Below are positions 25,508 through 34,140 of a DNA stretch of 64,000 bases, in pieces. Every line of letters begins with the position of its first letter. The stretch's first letter is position 1. The notes beneath the pieces were generated by a model that did not search any database, was not told where the DNA came from, and was given only the letters and a program-made list of their open reading frames with translations. The stretch comes from SIG454 sp045578465. GTDB taxonomy: Bacteria; Bacillota; Clostridia; Monoglobales; Monoglobaceae. The stretch spans positions 5,142-69,141 of the forward strand of contig JAZNKJ010000016.1 of the NCBI GenBank assembly GCA_045578465.1, in the 5' to 3' direction. The translations under genes were made by a program, and so were the position numbers.

Positions 25508-25696
25508 ATGGCTAAGTGCAGCGTTTGCGGTAAGGGAGTTACTTTCGGAATTAAGGTATCTCACTCTCATCGTCGTTCCAACAAGATGTGGAAGCCAAAT
25601 ATCAGAAGGGTAAAGGCTGTAGTTGACGGTACACCTACAAGAGTGTATGTTTGTTCAAGATGCTTAAGATCCGGAAAAGTTGAAAGAGCAATCTAA
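25508..25696 (+). CDS. rpmB: Ribosomal protein bL28
   Basis: The 62-aa protein MAKCSVCGKGVTFGIKVSHS carries the two CxxC pairs (CSVC, CSRC) of the zinc-binding L28 form and the central SNKMWKPNIRRVK. AGGAGGTG lies 7-8 nt before the ATG. Having the cysteines means this is the zinc-dependent (C+) paralogue. Its neighbour on the other strand is spoVM, as in Bacillus where spoVM and rpmB are adjacent. Confidence 0.97.
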   Translation: MAKCSVCGKGVTFGIKVSHSHRRSNKMWKPNIRRVKAVVDGTPTRVYVCSRCLRSGKVERAI

Positions 25697-25712
25697 TTTT
25701 GTTTAAAACAAG

Positions 25713-25743
25713 ACACGCATAGGGTTTCCTATGCGTGTTTTTT
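25713..25743. terminator. Terminator between rpmB and spoVM
   Basis: An 11-bp stem ACACGCATAGG/CCTATGCGTGT (25713-25723, 25728-25738) with GTTT loop and six T. The convergent spoVM gene ends at 25747 and probably uses it too. Confidence 0.9.
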
Positions 25744-25746
25744 CGT

Positions 25747-25833
25747 TTACAAGTTTCCCTCAGGTCGTACTCTGAAAATGCATTTTAAAAGTCCTCGGAA
25801 GAATTTAGGAGGCTTTACCACGACGATTTTCAT
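25747..25833 (-). CDS. spoVM: Stage V sporulation protein SpoVM (28 aa)
   Basis: The 28-residue product begins MKIVVVKPPKFFRGLLKCIF. It aligns over its whole length with SpoVM of Bacillus subtilis (MKFYTIKLPKFLGG...): MK, K7, P9-K10-F11 and the glycine before an amphipathic helix agree. SpoVM is a curvature-sensing peptide that marks the forespore membrane and recruits the coat ATPase SpoIVA. AAAGGA lies 9 nt before the ATG; an ATG three codons upstream abuts that site and is less likely. Adjacency to rpmB is conserved with Bacillus, strengthening the call. Confidence 0.85.
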   Translation of the reverse strand: MKIVVVKPPKFFRGLLKCIFRVRPEGNL

Positions 25834-25858
25834 AAACACCATTCCTTTCCCAAAATTT

Positions 25859-26026
25859 TTATCGTTTTAACAAACAGCAGATGCCAAAAATCATAATCTC
25901 AAGCCCAAGCAGGAAGATAAGAAGAGCGTAGGGGATTATGTTGGCAATAAAGATGCCAAGACCTAAGGTTATAAGCATACAGCCAATAAGTCTTGGAACG
26001 CATACGGGCTTTCTTCTTGGCCTCAT
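25859..26026 (-). CDS. Small membrane protein (55 aa) upstream of spoVM
   Basis: A 55-codon ORF with AAAGGTGG about 8 nt before its ATG. It opens MRPRRKPVCVPRLIGCML and contains two hydrophobic segments (~14-30 and ~33-52, rich in Ile, Leu and Gly), then a basic end (LLKR). It ends 25 bp before spoVM on the same strand, so the two are probably co-transcribed and a role in sporulation is plausible. I do not recognise the family. Confidence 0.7.
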   Translation of the reverse strand: MRPRRKPVCVPRLIGCMLITLGLGIFIANIIPYALLIFLLGLEIMIFGICCLLKR

Positions 26027-26158
26027 TTTTAAAACCACCTTTGCCTTTTACTTCATAATATGTGGGCAAGGAAAATGAGTGAAAAAATCGTCTGAGGAAA
26101 TTTTTTGATTTTATGGAGAAAATTCAAATATAATATTGTTTTTTAATTTAAAATGTGA

Positions 26159-26164
26159 TATAAT
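26159..26164 (+). promoter_or_regulatory. Promoter -10 of the LTA-synthase-like gene
   Basis: TATAAT with extended TGA, 17 bp after TTGTTT (26136-26141). Predicted start near 26171, leaving an ~80-nt leader. Confidence 0.7.
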
Positions 26165-26182
26165 ATCTTTTAACTATGGACA

Positions 26183-26216
26183 GGAAACAGGCAAATATGA
26201 CCTTTCGCCGGTTTCC
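26183..26216 (+). promoter_or_regulatory. Inverted repeat in the leader of the LTA-synthase-like gene
   Basis: GGAAAC-A-GGC (26183-26192) pairs with GCC-G-GTTTCC (26207-26216) around a 14-nt loop, entirely within the predicted 5' UTR. It is neither a known riboswitch that I recognise nor a terminator (no T-run). Between 26027 and 26135 I see nothing else. Confidence 0.45.
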
Positions 26217-26251
26217 AATGTATATTTTGTTTGTAAAGAAGGCATTACTCA

Positions 26252-28282
26252 GTGAATTTATTTAAGGACAAAACAGAAAAAGGAAAAAGAATATTTAATA
26301 AATTCCGTGAACTTTTCAGGGGGACCCGTCTGTGGTTTTTCTTCTTTTCATTTCTCGCTCTTTTAATCCCTGACCTGGTTTTAAAGTCAAAGGTTATTTT
26401 TGTAGATTTCAGAGTTGATGAAGGCTGGTGGCTGAGGGCATTCCTCTGCAATATTGTTCCCGTGTTGTTTACGCTTCTTTGGATAGGGCTTATCTTGTTT
26501 GTTTGTATATATATGCTTCCGAAACGGGCGGGAAGAACTGTGTTTATCGTTATTGCATCCCTTGCCAATATCCTTATGATTTCGGAGTTTATATACTATA
26601 CAATGTTTGGCAGATTTTTTATGCTCAGCAGTATATTCCTGGCAACGGAGGGTGCGGCTTATGCTCCAATACTTTATCAGTATGTTTCTCCGTGGCTCAT
26701 TCTTTACAGCATCCTTTCAATAGGCTCTCTGGTTTTGGCTTGCAAAAAGTGGCAAAAGCAGACAGTTCCGAAAAAGTTCTGGTATATAGTAGCAATCTTC
26801 CCCGTTTTAATCGCAATTTTATCCGCATATATGACGGTAAGCGAGGCGGAGAAGAATAATACGAAAATCTGGTCAACATGGAAAAGACCGAGATATGTTT
26901 ATTCGGATATGGCGGACCCTGACAGATGTATTAGAGTTATGGGTATTTATCAGTTTATGGTGCGAAGCGCAACATACCCGATTTTCTCAGACAGCGGTTT
27001 TGCGGATGAGGACTATGAAAAGGTTGACGAGTATGTTAAAACCAACGAAGATCTTTTCTCAAAGAAGCCGACCAGCAATAAAATGACAGGCTACTTTAAA
27101 GATAAGAATGTTATAGCGATTATGCTTGAAAGTATAGACGACTGGATGATAAGCCCTGAAACAACGCCGACGATTTATCGGCTTATGAATCAGGGAATAA
27201 ACTTTGAAAACCATATCGCATCTCCTTTCGGAGGCGGATATACCTTTAATTCAGAGTTTGCCTTTAACACAGGGTATTATACTCCAAAATCTTCATCAAG
27301 CGCATCAATTTACGGCTATAACCATTTCCCGTATACTCTCCCGAACTTGTTCAGAGAAAAAGGGTATTCGGCGAACCAGTTCCATTACAACAAAATGGAA
27401 TTTTATAACAGAGCAACAATGCATAAGGCCTTTGGCTATGAGAATTATATTTCATTTATGGACTATATGAAAGAGGCAGAGGCAGAGCTTGACAGTAACA
27501 CAATGCTTTTAGAGGATGAAGCGGTTTATAAAAAGATGGTTGAAAATGAGAAGTTTTTCGACTTTATAATAACCTATTCGGCTCATCTTCCATATAATGC
27601 AGACGATAAGATTGAGGCAGCAAAGCTTAAATATCCTGAACTTGTGGATAAAACAAGTGTTGCTGAATTCAAAGCGATGATGCAGAGAATTGATGCCCAA
27701 AGCGTTGAGATTGACTATTCTTTATATGATGACGCTAAGTGGGAAAGCCTTACAAGAGAATATAACAATGCAAGACTTTTAGCAAAAGATACAGACGAAT
27801 TTATAAGACTTCTTATTGAGAAACTTGAAAGAGACGGACTTATGGATGATACGGTTTTAGTGGTTTTTGCTGACCACTATACCTACGGATATTCCGACGA
27901 GACTATCGTTAAAGGATTATCCCTTTTAGAAGGAGAGCGATTTATTGAGGAGACTCCCTTCTTCATATATCATAAGGGGTCTCCTAAAATGAAAGTTACA
28001 AAGGTTTCAAGTACGAAGGATATCCTTCCTACAATGATAAACCTTTTCGGCCTTGATTGGTTCGGGGGATATATCGGCGACGATATATTTGACGATAACA
28101 ACAAAGGCTTTGCGTATTTCAGCAATATGACCTGGTATGACGGAAAAATTTACAGGGATGATACTCTCGTTGTAACCGAAGAAAACCGTGAATATATTGA
28201 GGAAATCGACAAAAAGATGATGGACTGTGTAAACATAAACGATATAATTGTTGCCGGCGATTATTTTGCGCGGCAGAAATAG
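26252..28282 (+). CDS. LTA synthase family sulfatase (phosphoglycerol transferase)
   Basis: A 676-aa membrane enzyme with five TM segments in residues ~25-200 and an extracellular sulfatase-fold domain (~285-640). Active-site elements are NVIAIMLESIDDWM (metal-binding Glu), GGGYTFNSEFAFNTGYY with the likely nucleophilic threonine (~330), and TVLVVFADHYTYGY near ~535. Homologues polymerise glycerol phosphate onto lipoteichoic acid or transfer phosphoglycerol. The start is a GTG at 26252 with AAGAAGG 9 nt upstream. Only 15 bp separate it from pheS. Confidence 0.88.
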   Translation: MNLFKDKTEKGKRIFNKFRELFRGTRLWFFFFSFLALLIPDLVLKSKVIFVDFRVDEGWWLRAFLCNIVPVLFTLLWIGLILFVCIYMLPKRAGRTVFIVIASLANILMISEFIYYTMFGRFFMLSSIFLATEGAAYAPILYQYVSPWLILYSILSIGSLVLACKKWQKQTVPKKFWYIVAIFPVLIAILSAYMTVSEAEKNNTKIWSTWKRPRYVYSDMADPDRCIRVMGIYQFMVRSATYPIFSDSGFADEDYEKVDEYVKTNEDLFSKKPTSNKMTGYFKDKNVIAIMLESIDDWMISPETTPTIYRLMNQGINFENHIASPFGGGYTFNSEFAFNTGYYTPKSSSSASIYGYNHFPYTLPNLFREKGYSANQFHYNKMEFYNRATMHKAFGYENYISFMDYMKEAEAELDSNTMLLEDEAVYKKMVENEKFFDFIITYSAHLPYNADDKIEAAKLKYPELVDKTSVAEFKAMMQRIDAQSVEIDYSLYDDAKWESLTREYNNARLLAKDTDEFIRLLIEKLERDGLMDDTVLVVFADHYTYGYSDETIVKGLSLLEGERFIEETPFFIYHKGSPKMKVTKVSSTKDILPTMINLFGLDWFGGYIGDDIFDDNNKGFAYFSNMTWYDGKIYRDDTLVVTEENREYIEEIDKKMMDCVNINDIIVAGDYFARQK

Positions 28283-28297
28283 GAAAGGAAGAGAAAA

Positions 28298-29317
28298 GTG
28301 AAGGAACAGTTAAACCAGATAAGATTAGATGCAACAGCACAGCTCGAAGAAATTAAATCACTTGATAAAATTGAAGAGTTTCGTGTAAAGTTTTTAGGTA
28401 AAAAAGGTGAGCTTACGGCCATTATGAAAGGCATGGGAGGCCTTAGTGCTGAGGAAAGACCAATCATTGGCCAAATGGCAAACGAGGTAAGAACCTTTAT
28501 TGAAAAGGCTATTGAAGAAAAGAAAGAGATAATCGAAAAGTCTGCAATGGCAGAGAAAATTAAAGCAGAAAAATTGGATGTTACAATGCCTGGTAAGAGA
28601 AAGAACCACGGCACACTTCATCCGCTTACAAAGGTTTTAAACGACCTTGAAGATATCTTTATGGGAATGGGCTTTACAATTGCGGAAGGCCCTGAGGTTG
28701 AGCTTGACTATTATAACTTTGAAGCTCTCAACATCCCGAAAGACCACCCTGCAAGAGATACTCAGGATACATTCTATATAAATGATGATGTGGTTTTAAG
28801 AAGCCAGACATCTCCGGTTCAGGTTCGTGTTATGGAAAAGCAGGCTCCGCCAATTAGAATTATTTCCCCTGGTCGAGTTTACAGAAGTGACGCGGTTGAC
28901 GCAACTCACTCTCCTGTTTTCCATCAGGTTGAGGGGCTTGTTATTGATAAGGGTATAAAGATGTCCGACCTTAAAGGAACACTTGAAGTTTTTGTTAAAA
29001 AGCTTTACGGAGATGATACAAAGCTTCGTTTCCGTCCTCATCACTTCCCATTTACAGAGCCAAGCGCAGAGGTTGATATCTCCTGCTTCAACTGCGGAGG
29101 TAAAGGCTGCCGCTTCTGTAAGGGAGAGGGCTGGATTGAAATACTCGGTTGCGGAATGGTGCATCCTAAGGTACTTAAAAACTGTGGCATTGACACAGAT
29201 GTTTATTCCGGATTTGCATTTGGAATCGGTCTTGAACGCGTCGCTCTTTTCAGATATGACATTGACGATATAAGACTTTTATATGAGAACGACACAAGAT
29301 TCTTAGAGCAGTTTTAA
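28298..29317 (+). CDS. pheS: Phenylalanyl-tRNA synthetase alpha subunit
   Basis: A 339-aa class II synthetase subunit. An N-terminal coiled coil (~1-85) is followed by motif 1, motif 2 (RIISPGRVYRSDAVDATHSPVFHQVEG, ~185-211) and motif 3 (GFAFGIGLERVALFRYDI, ~305). Two CxxC pairs (CFNCGG, CRFCKG, ~250-262) form a zinc site typical of clostridial PheS. The start is GTG at 28298 with AGGAAG upstream. There is no T-box leader: the upstream gene stops 15 bp before. Confidence 0.97.
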   Translation: MKEQLNQIRLDATAQLEEIKSLDKIEEFRVKFLGKKGELTAIMKGMGGLSAEERPIIGQMANEVRTFIEKAIEEKKEIIEKSAMAEKIKAEKLDVTMPGKRKNHGTLHPLTKVLNDLEDIFMGMGFTIAEGPEVELDYYNFEALNIPKDHPARDTQDTFYINDDVVLRSQTSPVQVRVMEKQAPPIRIISPGRVYRSDAVDATHSPVFHQVEGLVIDKGIKMSDLKGTLEVFVKKLYGDDTKLRFRPHHFPFTEPSAEVDISCFNCGGKGCRFCKGEGWIEILGCGMVHPKVLKNCGIDTDVYSGFAFGIGLERVALFRYDIDDIRLLYENDTRFLEQF

Positions 29318-29339
29318 TAGTGAAAGGATGGAATAAATT

Positions 29340-31709
29340 ATGAATTTACCAATGTCATGGCTTCGTGACTATATGAATATAGGCGAAATCGAAACAAAAG
29401 AATATGAACATAAAATGACAATGTCCGGCTCAAAGGTTGAGGGAACAGAAAGACTCGGCGGCGAGGCGGAGAACATAAGAACAGGAAAGATTTTAAAGGT
29501 TGAGGCTCATCCTGACGCTGATAAGCTTGTTGTTTGTCAGGTTGAGGTTGGGGAAGATGCTCCAATCCAGATTGTAACTGCCGCTCCAAATGTTTTCGAA
29601 GGGGCAATCGTTCCTGTTGCAATGCATAAGTCCACAGTTTACGGCGGACAGAAAATAACAAGAGGAAAGCTCCGTGGCGTTGTAAGCAACGGAATGTTCT
29701 GCTCAACTGATGAGCTTGGAATGTCAAAGGAAAGAGCAACAGGAATTTTAATTCTCCCTGAGGATACTCCGATCGGCGTTGATGCCTGCGCTCTTTTAGG
29801 GCTTGACGAGAAAATAGTTGAGTTTGAAATAACTTCAAACAGACCTGACTGTATGAGCGTTATAGGACTTGCAAGAGAAACTGCCGCAACCTTCGGCTAT
29901 GATTTTTCTGTTCCAAATCCAAAGGAATATGAGAAAGTTTCTGAAAAGGCAGAAGATAATGCAAAAGTTGAGGTTTTAGACTTTGACCTCTGCCCAAGAT
30001 TTTTGGGTAAGGTTGTTAAGAATGTTAAAATCGGCCCGTCTCCTGAGTGGATGCAGAAAAGACTTGCCGCTTGCGGAATAAGAGCCATAAACAATGTTGT
30101 TGATATAACAAACTATGTTATGCTTGAATATGGTCAGCCAATGCACGCCTATGACCTTGACTGTGTTGCTGGAAAGAAGATTATCGTAAGACGAGCAAAG
30201 GACGGAGAAATCCTTAAAACTCTTGATGACCAGGACAGAGTTTTAAACTCTTCAATGATTTGTATATCTGACGAAAAGGAAGCAATCGGTGTTGCAGGTG
30301 TTATGGGTGGCGCAAGCTCAGAGGTTACTGAAAACACAAAGACAGTTCTCTTTGAAGCGGCAACCTTTAACGGAACTGCTGTAAGACGCGCGGCAAAGGC
30401 TCTCGGAATGAGAACTGATGCGTCTGCCCTCTTTGAAAAGGGTCTTGACCCATATAACCTTGACGGCGCAATCGAAAGAGCCTGTCAGCTTATTGCTAAG
30501 ATGGGCGCAGGCGATGTTTTGGAAGGCACAATTGAGGTTTGTGGTGAGCTTAAAGAAGCCCTTGTTCTTCCTTTTGAACCTGAAAGAATGAATGCGTTTT
30601 TGGGAATGGATATAAGCCGAAACGAAATGATTGACATCTTAACTTCTCTTGAATTTAAGGTAGAAGGAGAAAAGGTTATCGTTCCTACTTTCCGTGGGGA
30701 CATTGAGTCAATGGCTGATATTGCAGAGGAAGTTGCAAGAATTTACGGCTATGACAAAATTCCGACAACCCTTATGGATACTGCCGTAACTTGCGGAGGA
30801 AGAACTCCTGAGCAAAAAGCAGAGGCTAAAATTAAAGATATTTTGGTTTCTGACGGTTTTGATGAAATCATAACATATTCATTCACTGACCCTAAGGAAA
30901 ACGAGCTTTTGGGAATTCCAAAGGACAGTGAAAAGTATAGCTTTGTTAAGATACTTAACCCTCTCGGTGAAGAAAACAGCGTTATGAGAACAACAATGCT
31001 CGCTTCAATGTGTGAGGTTTTAAAGACAAACTATAACAAGAGAATTCCGTCTGCGTCTTTGTTTGAGCTTGGAAGCATATATATAAACAAAGGCGAAACT
31101 CTCCCTGATGAGAGGAAGACCGTTGCAATCGGTATGTATGGCTGTGGCGACTTCTATGATTTAAAGGGAACAATTGAAAACCTCTTTGCTGAATTGGGAG
31201 TTAAAAAGGTAAAATATGTTGGAGTAGACAGCAACCCGACTTTCCATCCGGGAAGATGCGCTGAAATTTATTGCTGTGATTGTAACAAGAAAATCGGCGT
31301 TATGGGACAGGCTCATCCAAGTGTCGCTGCAAACTATAAAATAAATGCAGAAGTTTATCTTGCTGAGCTTGATTTTGCAACAATCTTTGAATGCGGAAAC
31401 TCTAAGAAGACATATAAGCCTCTTCCCAAATTCCCTGCAACAACCCGTGATATCGCTATGGTTGTTGAGGAAGATGTATGCGTAGCTGATATTGCAGACA
31501 TTTTTGAAAAGGAAATGGGCGGAATTTTAGAGAGCTACACTCTCTTTGATATATACAGAGGCGCTCAGCTTGGAGAGAATAAGAAGAGTGTTGCTTATTC
31601 ACTTTCATTCAGAGCAAGCGACAGAACCTTAACTGATGACGAAGTTAATGCAGTTATGGAGAAAATTTTAGCAGGACTTAAGAATAAAGTCGGTGCAGAT
31701 TTAAGATAA
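29340..31709 (+). CDS. pheT: Phenylalanyl-tRNA synthetase beta subunit
   Basis: The 789-aa subunit contains the N-terminal tRNA-binding EMAP/OB domain (~40-150, GKILKVEAHPDADKLVVCQV), the B3/B4 editing domain (~210-380; ITNYVMLEYGQPMHAYDLD), the B5 domain (~400-470), the catalytic-like core and a C-terminal FDX-ACB anticodon-binding domain (~695-789). It functions as a heterotetramer with PheS, whose stop lies 22 bp upstream. Confidence 0.97.
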   Translation: MNLPMSWLRDYMNIGEIETKEYEHKMTMSGSKVEGTERLGGEAENIRTGKILKVEAHPDADKLVVCQVEVGEDAPIQIVTAAPNVFEGAIVPVAMHKSTVYGGQKITRGKLRGVVSNGMFCSTDELGMSKERATGILILPEDTPIGVDACALLGLDEKIVEFEITSNRPDCMSVIGLARETAATFGYDFSVPNPKEYEKVSEKAEDNAKVEVLDFDLCPRFLGKVVKNVKIGPSPEWMQKRLAACGIRAINNVVDITNYVMLEYGQPMHAYDLDCVAGKKIIVRRAKDGEILKTLDDQDRVLNSSMICISDEKEAIGVAGVMGGASSEVTENTKTVLFEAATFNGTAVRRAAKALGMRTDASALFEKGLDPYNLDGAIERACQLIAKMGAGDVLEGTIEVCGELKEALVLPFEPERMNAFLGMDISRNEMIDILTSLEFKVEGEKVIVPTFRGDIESMADIAEEVARIYGYDKIPTTLMDTAVTCGGRTPEQKAEAKIKDILVSDGFDEIITYSFTDPKENELLGIPKDSEKYSFVKILNPLGEENSVMRTTMLASMCEVLKTNYNKRIPSASLFELGSIYINKGETLPDERKTVAIGMYGCGDFYDLKGTIENLFAELGVKKVKYVGVDSNPTFHPGRCAEIYCCDCNKKIGVMGQAHPSVAANYKINAEVYLAELDFATIFECGNSKKTYKPLPKFPATTRDIAMVVEEDVCVADIADIFEKEMGGILESYTLFDIYRGAQLGENKKSVAYSLSFRASDRTLTDDEVNAVMEKILAGLKNKVGADLR

Positions 31710-31736
31710 TAAATACTATACGGGAGGATAGACAAA

Positions 31737-31988
31737 ATGAATAACGACAAGCACGCTACAATTAAGTTTCAAGTAGAGAAAAAGCCTATGGATATTCAGG
31801 AAACAATTCTTACTGTCCATAACGCTCTTGTGGAAAAAGGCTATAATCCCATAAGCCAGATTGTTGGTTATATTATGTCAGGGGACCCGTCATATATAAC
31901 TGCCCATAACGGCGCAAGAAGTCTTATCCAGAAAGTTGAAACTGACGAAATACTGGAAGAACTTGTTAAATATTATGTAAACAGATAA
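31737..31988 (+). CDS. ireB: IreB family regulatory phosphoprotein (UPF0297)
   Basis: The 83-aa protein MNNDKHATIKFQVEKK shows the highly conserved UPF0297 segments GYNPISQIVGYIMSGDPSYIT and ARSLIQKVE. In Enterococcus IreB is a target of the PASTA kinase IreK and modulates envelope stress and cephalosporin resistance. In many Firmicutes it precedes ruvX and DUF1292; neither is here. GGGAGG lies about 10 nt before the ATG. Confidence 0.93.
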   Translation: MNNDKHATIKFQVEKKPMDIQETILTVHNALVEKGYNPISQIVGYIMSGDPSYITAHNGARSLIQKVETDEILEELVKYYVNR

Positions 31989-32001
31989 TAAGGAGAATTT
32001 T

Positions 32002-32664
32002 ATGAAAAAAGTTTTAGCGCTTATTTTAGCACTTGTTTTGGTTTTATCTTTTGCATCTTGCAAAAAGGATGAAGTTAATGGTCCTACTGAAAAGGACGAA
32101 ACAAAGGTAGAAGATACTGTTAAAGATGATGAAACAAATGTTTCTGACGAGACAGAAAAGGAAGAAGAGAAGAAAGAAGAAACTCAGAAACCTGCTGAAA
32201 AGCCACAGGAAAAACCAGCTGAAAAACCAGCTGAAAAGCCTGCTGAAAAACCAGCAGATGAACCGAAAACATTGGGAACAGCTCTTCTTGCAGAGTTTAA
32301 AAAAATAGCACCTGGAAAGAGTGCGGAAGAAATCGTAAATGGTATTTGCCAGAATTCAATTCTTCCCTTTTCTCCTGTAACCAACCCTGTTGCAGAAGGC
32401 GACTATCTCCCTGGCTTTGACGGAGAAGAAATCAGAGGGTTTAAGAGTGGCGTTGCATTTATGCCTATGATTGGCTCAATTCCTTTTGTGGGATATGTTT
32501 TCGAGCTTGAAAATGCAGGAGATACAGCTTCCTTTATTCAGACTCTTAAAAGTCAGGCTAATTTAAGATGGCTTGTTTGCGCAGAAGCCGAAGAAATGGT
32601 ATATGGCGCAGAAGGCAATAAAGTATTCTTTGTAATGTGTCGAAAGAGCTTTGGCGAAGAGTAA
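32002..32664 (+). CDS. Lipoprotein with EKPA repeat linker
   Basis: A 220-aa secreted lipoprotein: signal MKKVLALILALVLVLSFASC with the lipidated cysteine at 20, an acidic linker (~21-60), a Lys-Pro-Ala-Glu repeat stretch (~62-90; units EKPA/EKPQ) that would span the cell wall, and a C-terminal domain (~95-220) without recognised motifs (KIAPGKSAEEIVNGICQN, FDGEEIRGFKSG). It resembles small unknown surface lipoproteins of Clostridia. Only 13 bp separate it from ireB; it ends before a strong terminator. Confidence 0.8.
   Translation: MKKVLALILALVLVLSFASCKKDEVNGPTEKDETKVEDTVKDDETNVSDETEKEEEKKEETQKPAEKPQEKPAEKPAEKPAEKPADEPKTLGTALLAEFKKIAPGKSAEEIVNGICQNSILPFSPVTNPVAEGDYLPGFDGEEIRGFKSGVAFMPMIGSIPFVGYVFELENAGDTASFIQTLKSQANLRWLVCAEAEEMVYGAEGNKVFFVMCRKSFGEE
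32190..32266 (+). repeat. 12-bp-period repeat encoding (EKPA)n
   Basis: Tandem near-identical 12-bp units (GAAAARCCWGCT-like) encode the EKPA linker of the lipoprotein, and are prone to slippage. Confidence 0.8.
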
Positions 32665-32673
32665 AAGCTAAAT

Positions 32674-32703
32674 AAAACGGGTGCACTTTCGCACCCGTTT
32701 TCT
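32674..32703 (+). terminator. Terminator after the lipoprotein gene
   Basis: AAAACGGGTGC/GCACCCGTTTT stem (32674-32684, 32691-32701) with a 6-nt loop. Confidence 0.9.
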
Positions 32704-32724
32704 AAATTATGAGGAGGATAAGCT

Positions 32725-34125
32725 ATGCTATTTTCAAGTATACCTTTTCTATATTATTTCTTGCCGATAGTTTTAATACTGTATTTTATAGCACCCAAAG
32801 TGTTAAAAAACAGCGTGCTGTTACTTTCAAGCCTTGTTTTCTATGCTTGGGGAGAGCCAAAGTATATCTTTTTGATGATTGCGACGGTTTTAAGCGGTTA
32901 TGCTCTTGGGTTGCTCATTGAAAAGTTTCGGGGAAAAGCACTTTCCAAAGTATTTTTGGGATTAGCGCTTTTAATCGACCTTGGCGCTCTTGCATATTTT
33001 AAATATGCCGACTTTTTTATAGAGAACTTTAATGCCTTGACAGGTCTTTCCGTTCCGTTACTAAAAATTGCCCTTCCAATCGGGATAAGTTTTTACACTT
33101 TTCAGATTTTAAGCTATAACATTGATGTTTATAGAGGTACGGTCAGGGCACAGAAAAACCCAATAAACCTTGCAACCTATGTTGCCCTTTTCCCGCAGCT
33201 TATTGCAGGCCCTATCGTTAGGTATAAAGATATTGAAACACAGCTTACGGAAAGAAAACATAGTTTTTCAAAGGCGTCTGATGGTATAAGACGGTTTATA
33301 ATCGGTCTTTCTAAAAAGATAATCCTTGCCAACACCTTAGGGGAGCTTTGCGACATTTTTATGCAGTCGGGGGACAAGTCTGTGGCGTTTTACTGGCTAT
33401 TTGCAATTTCCTATATGCTCCAGATTTACTTTGACTTTTCAGGGTATAGTGATATGGCAATCGGCCTTGGCAAAATCTTGGGCTTTGAGTTTATGGAAAA
33501 CTTCAACTACCCGTTTATTTCTTCAAGCATAACGGAGTTCTGGAGAAGATGGCATATTTCCTTAGGGACTTGGTTTAGAGATTATGTTTATATCCCAATG
33601 GGCGGAAACAGAGTAGGAAAACTCAGGCTTTTAATAAATATTTTCACAGTATGGTTTTTAACAGGTTTCTGGCACGGGGCAGAATGGACCTTTGCCATTT
33701 GGGGACTTTATTTCGGAGTCTTTTTAACCATCGAAAAGTTCTTCCTGACCGATTTTCTTAAAAAGAATAAAGTAATAAGTTATATATACACCTTTTTCCT
33801 TGTGGCAATAAGCTTTGTCTTATTCAGCAGTGGGGATATAAGACAAGCGATTTCTTATATTGGCGGACTTTTCGGGGCAGGAAATACCCCTCTCGTTTCA
33901 AATGAATTTGTGTATTATTTTAAAAGCTATGGTTTGACAATTCTCATAGGAATAATCGGCGCAACGCCGCTTCCTAAGAAGATTATAGAAAAACTAAGCA
34001 TTACCGATGGATTTGAAAAGGCGTGGGGAATAATCGAAATTCCTCTACTTGTCTTGCTCTTGATTGTTTCAACAGCATACCTTGCAGACGGCTCTTTTAA
34101 TCCGTTCTTGTATTTCAGATTTTAA
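32725..34125 (+). CDS. MBOAT O-acyltransferase (AlgI/DltB-like)
   Basis: A 466-aa integral membrane acyltransferase with 10-12 TM segments. Family marks are PIGISFYTFQILSYNIDVYRG (~115-135), LFPQLIAGPIVRYKDI (~150), FDFSGYSDMAIGLGKILGFEF (~235) and the catalytic histidine in FLTGFWHGAEWTFAIWG (~310; WHG). It moves acyl groups across the membrane to an extracellular polysaccharide. The DHHW protein gene begins 15 bp downstream, as in AlgI/AlgJ-type pairs. Confidence 0.94.
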   Translation: MLFSSIPFLYYFLPIVLILYFIAPKVLKNSVLLLSSLVFYAWGEPKYIFLMIATVLSGYALGLLIEKFRGKALSKVFLGLALLIDLGALAYFKYADFFIENFNALTGLSVPLLKIALPIGISFYTFQILSYNIDVYRGTVRAQKNPINLATYVALFPQLIAGPIVRYKDIETQLTERKHSFSKASDGIRRFIIGLSKKIILANTLGELCDIFMQSGDKSVAFYWLFAISYMLQIYFDFSGYSDMAIGLGKILGFEFMENFNYPFISSSITEFWRRWHISLGTWFRDYVYIPMGGNRVGKLRLLINIFTVWFLTGFWHGAEWTFAIWGLYFGVFLTIEKFFLTDFLKKNKVISYIYTFFLVAISFVLFSSGDIRQAISYIGGLFGAGNTPLVSNEFVYYFKSYGLTILIGIIGATPLPKKIIEKLSITDGFEKAWGIIEIPLLVLLLIVSTAYLADGSFNPFLYFRF

Positions 34126-34140
34126 AGGAGGGGGAGAAAT

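Noticed and set aside
26027..26135. Sigma-E promoter (CATATTAT) for spoVM and its upstream gene
   Set aside because: A -10-like CATATTAT exists on the minus strand, but no acceptable sigma-E -35 is found at 13-16 bp; too weak to annotate.
32190..32266. CRISPR-like or regulatory tandem repeat
   Set aside because: The 12-bp units are in frame and encode the EKPA linker of a lipoprotein; there are no spacers.
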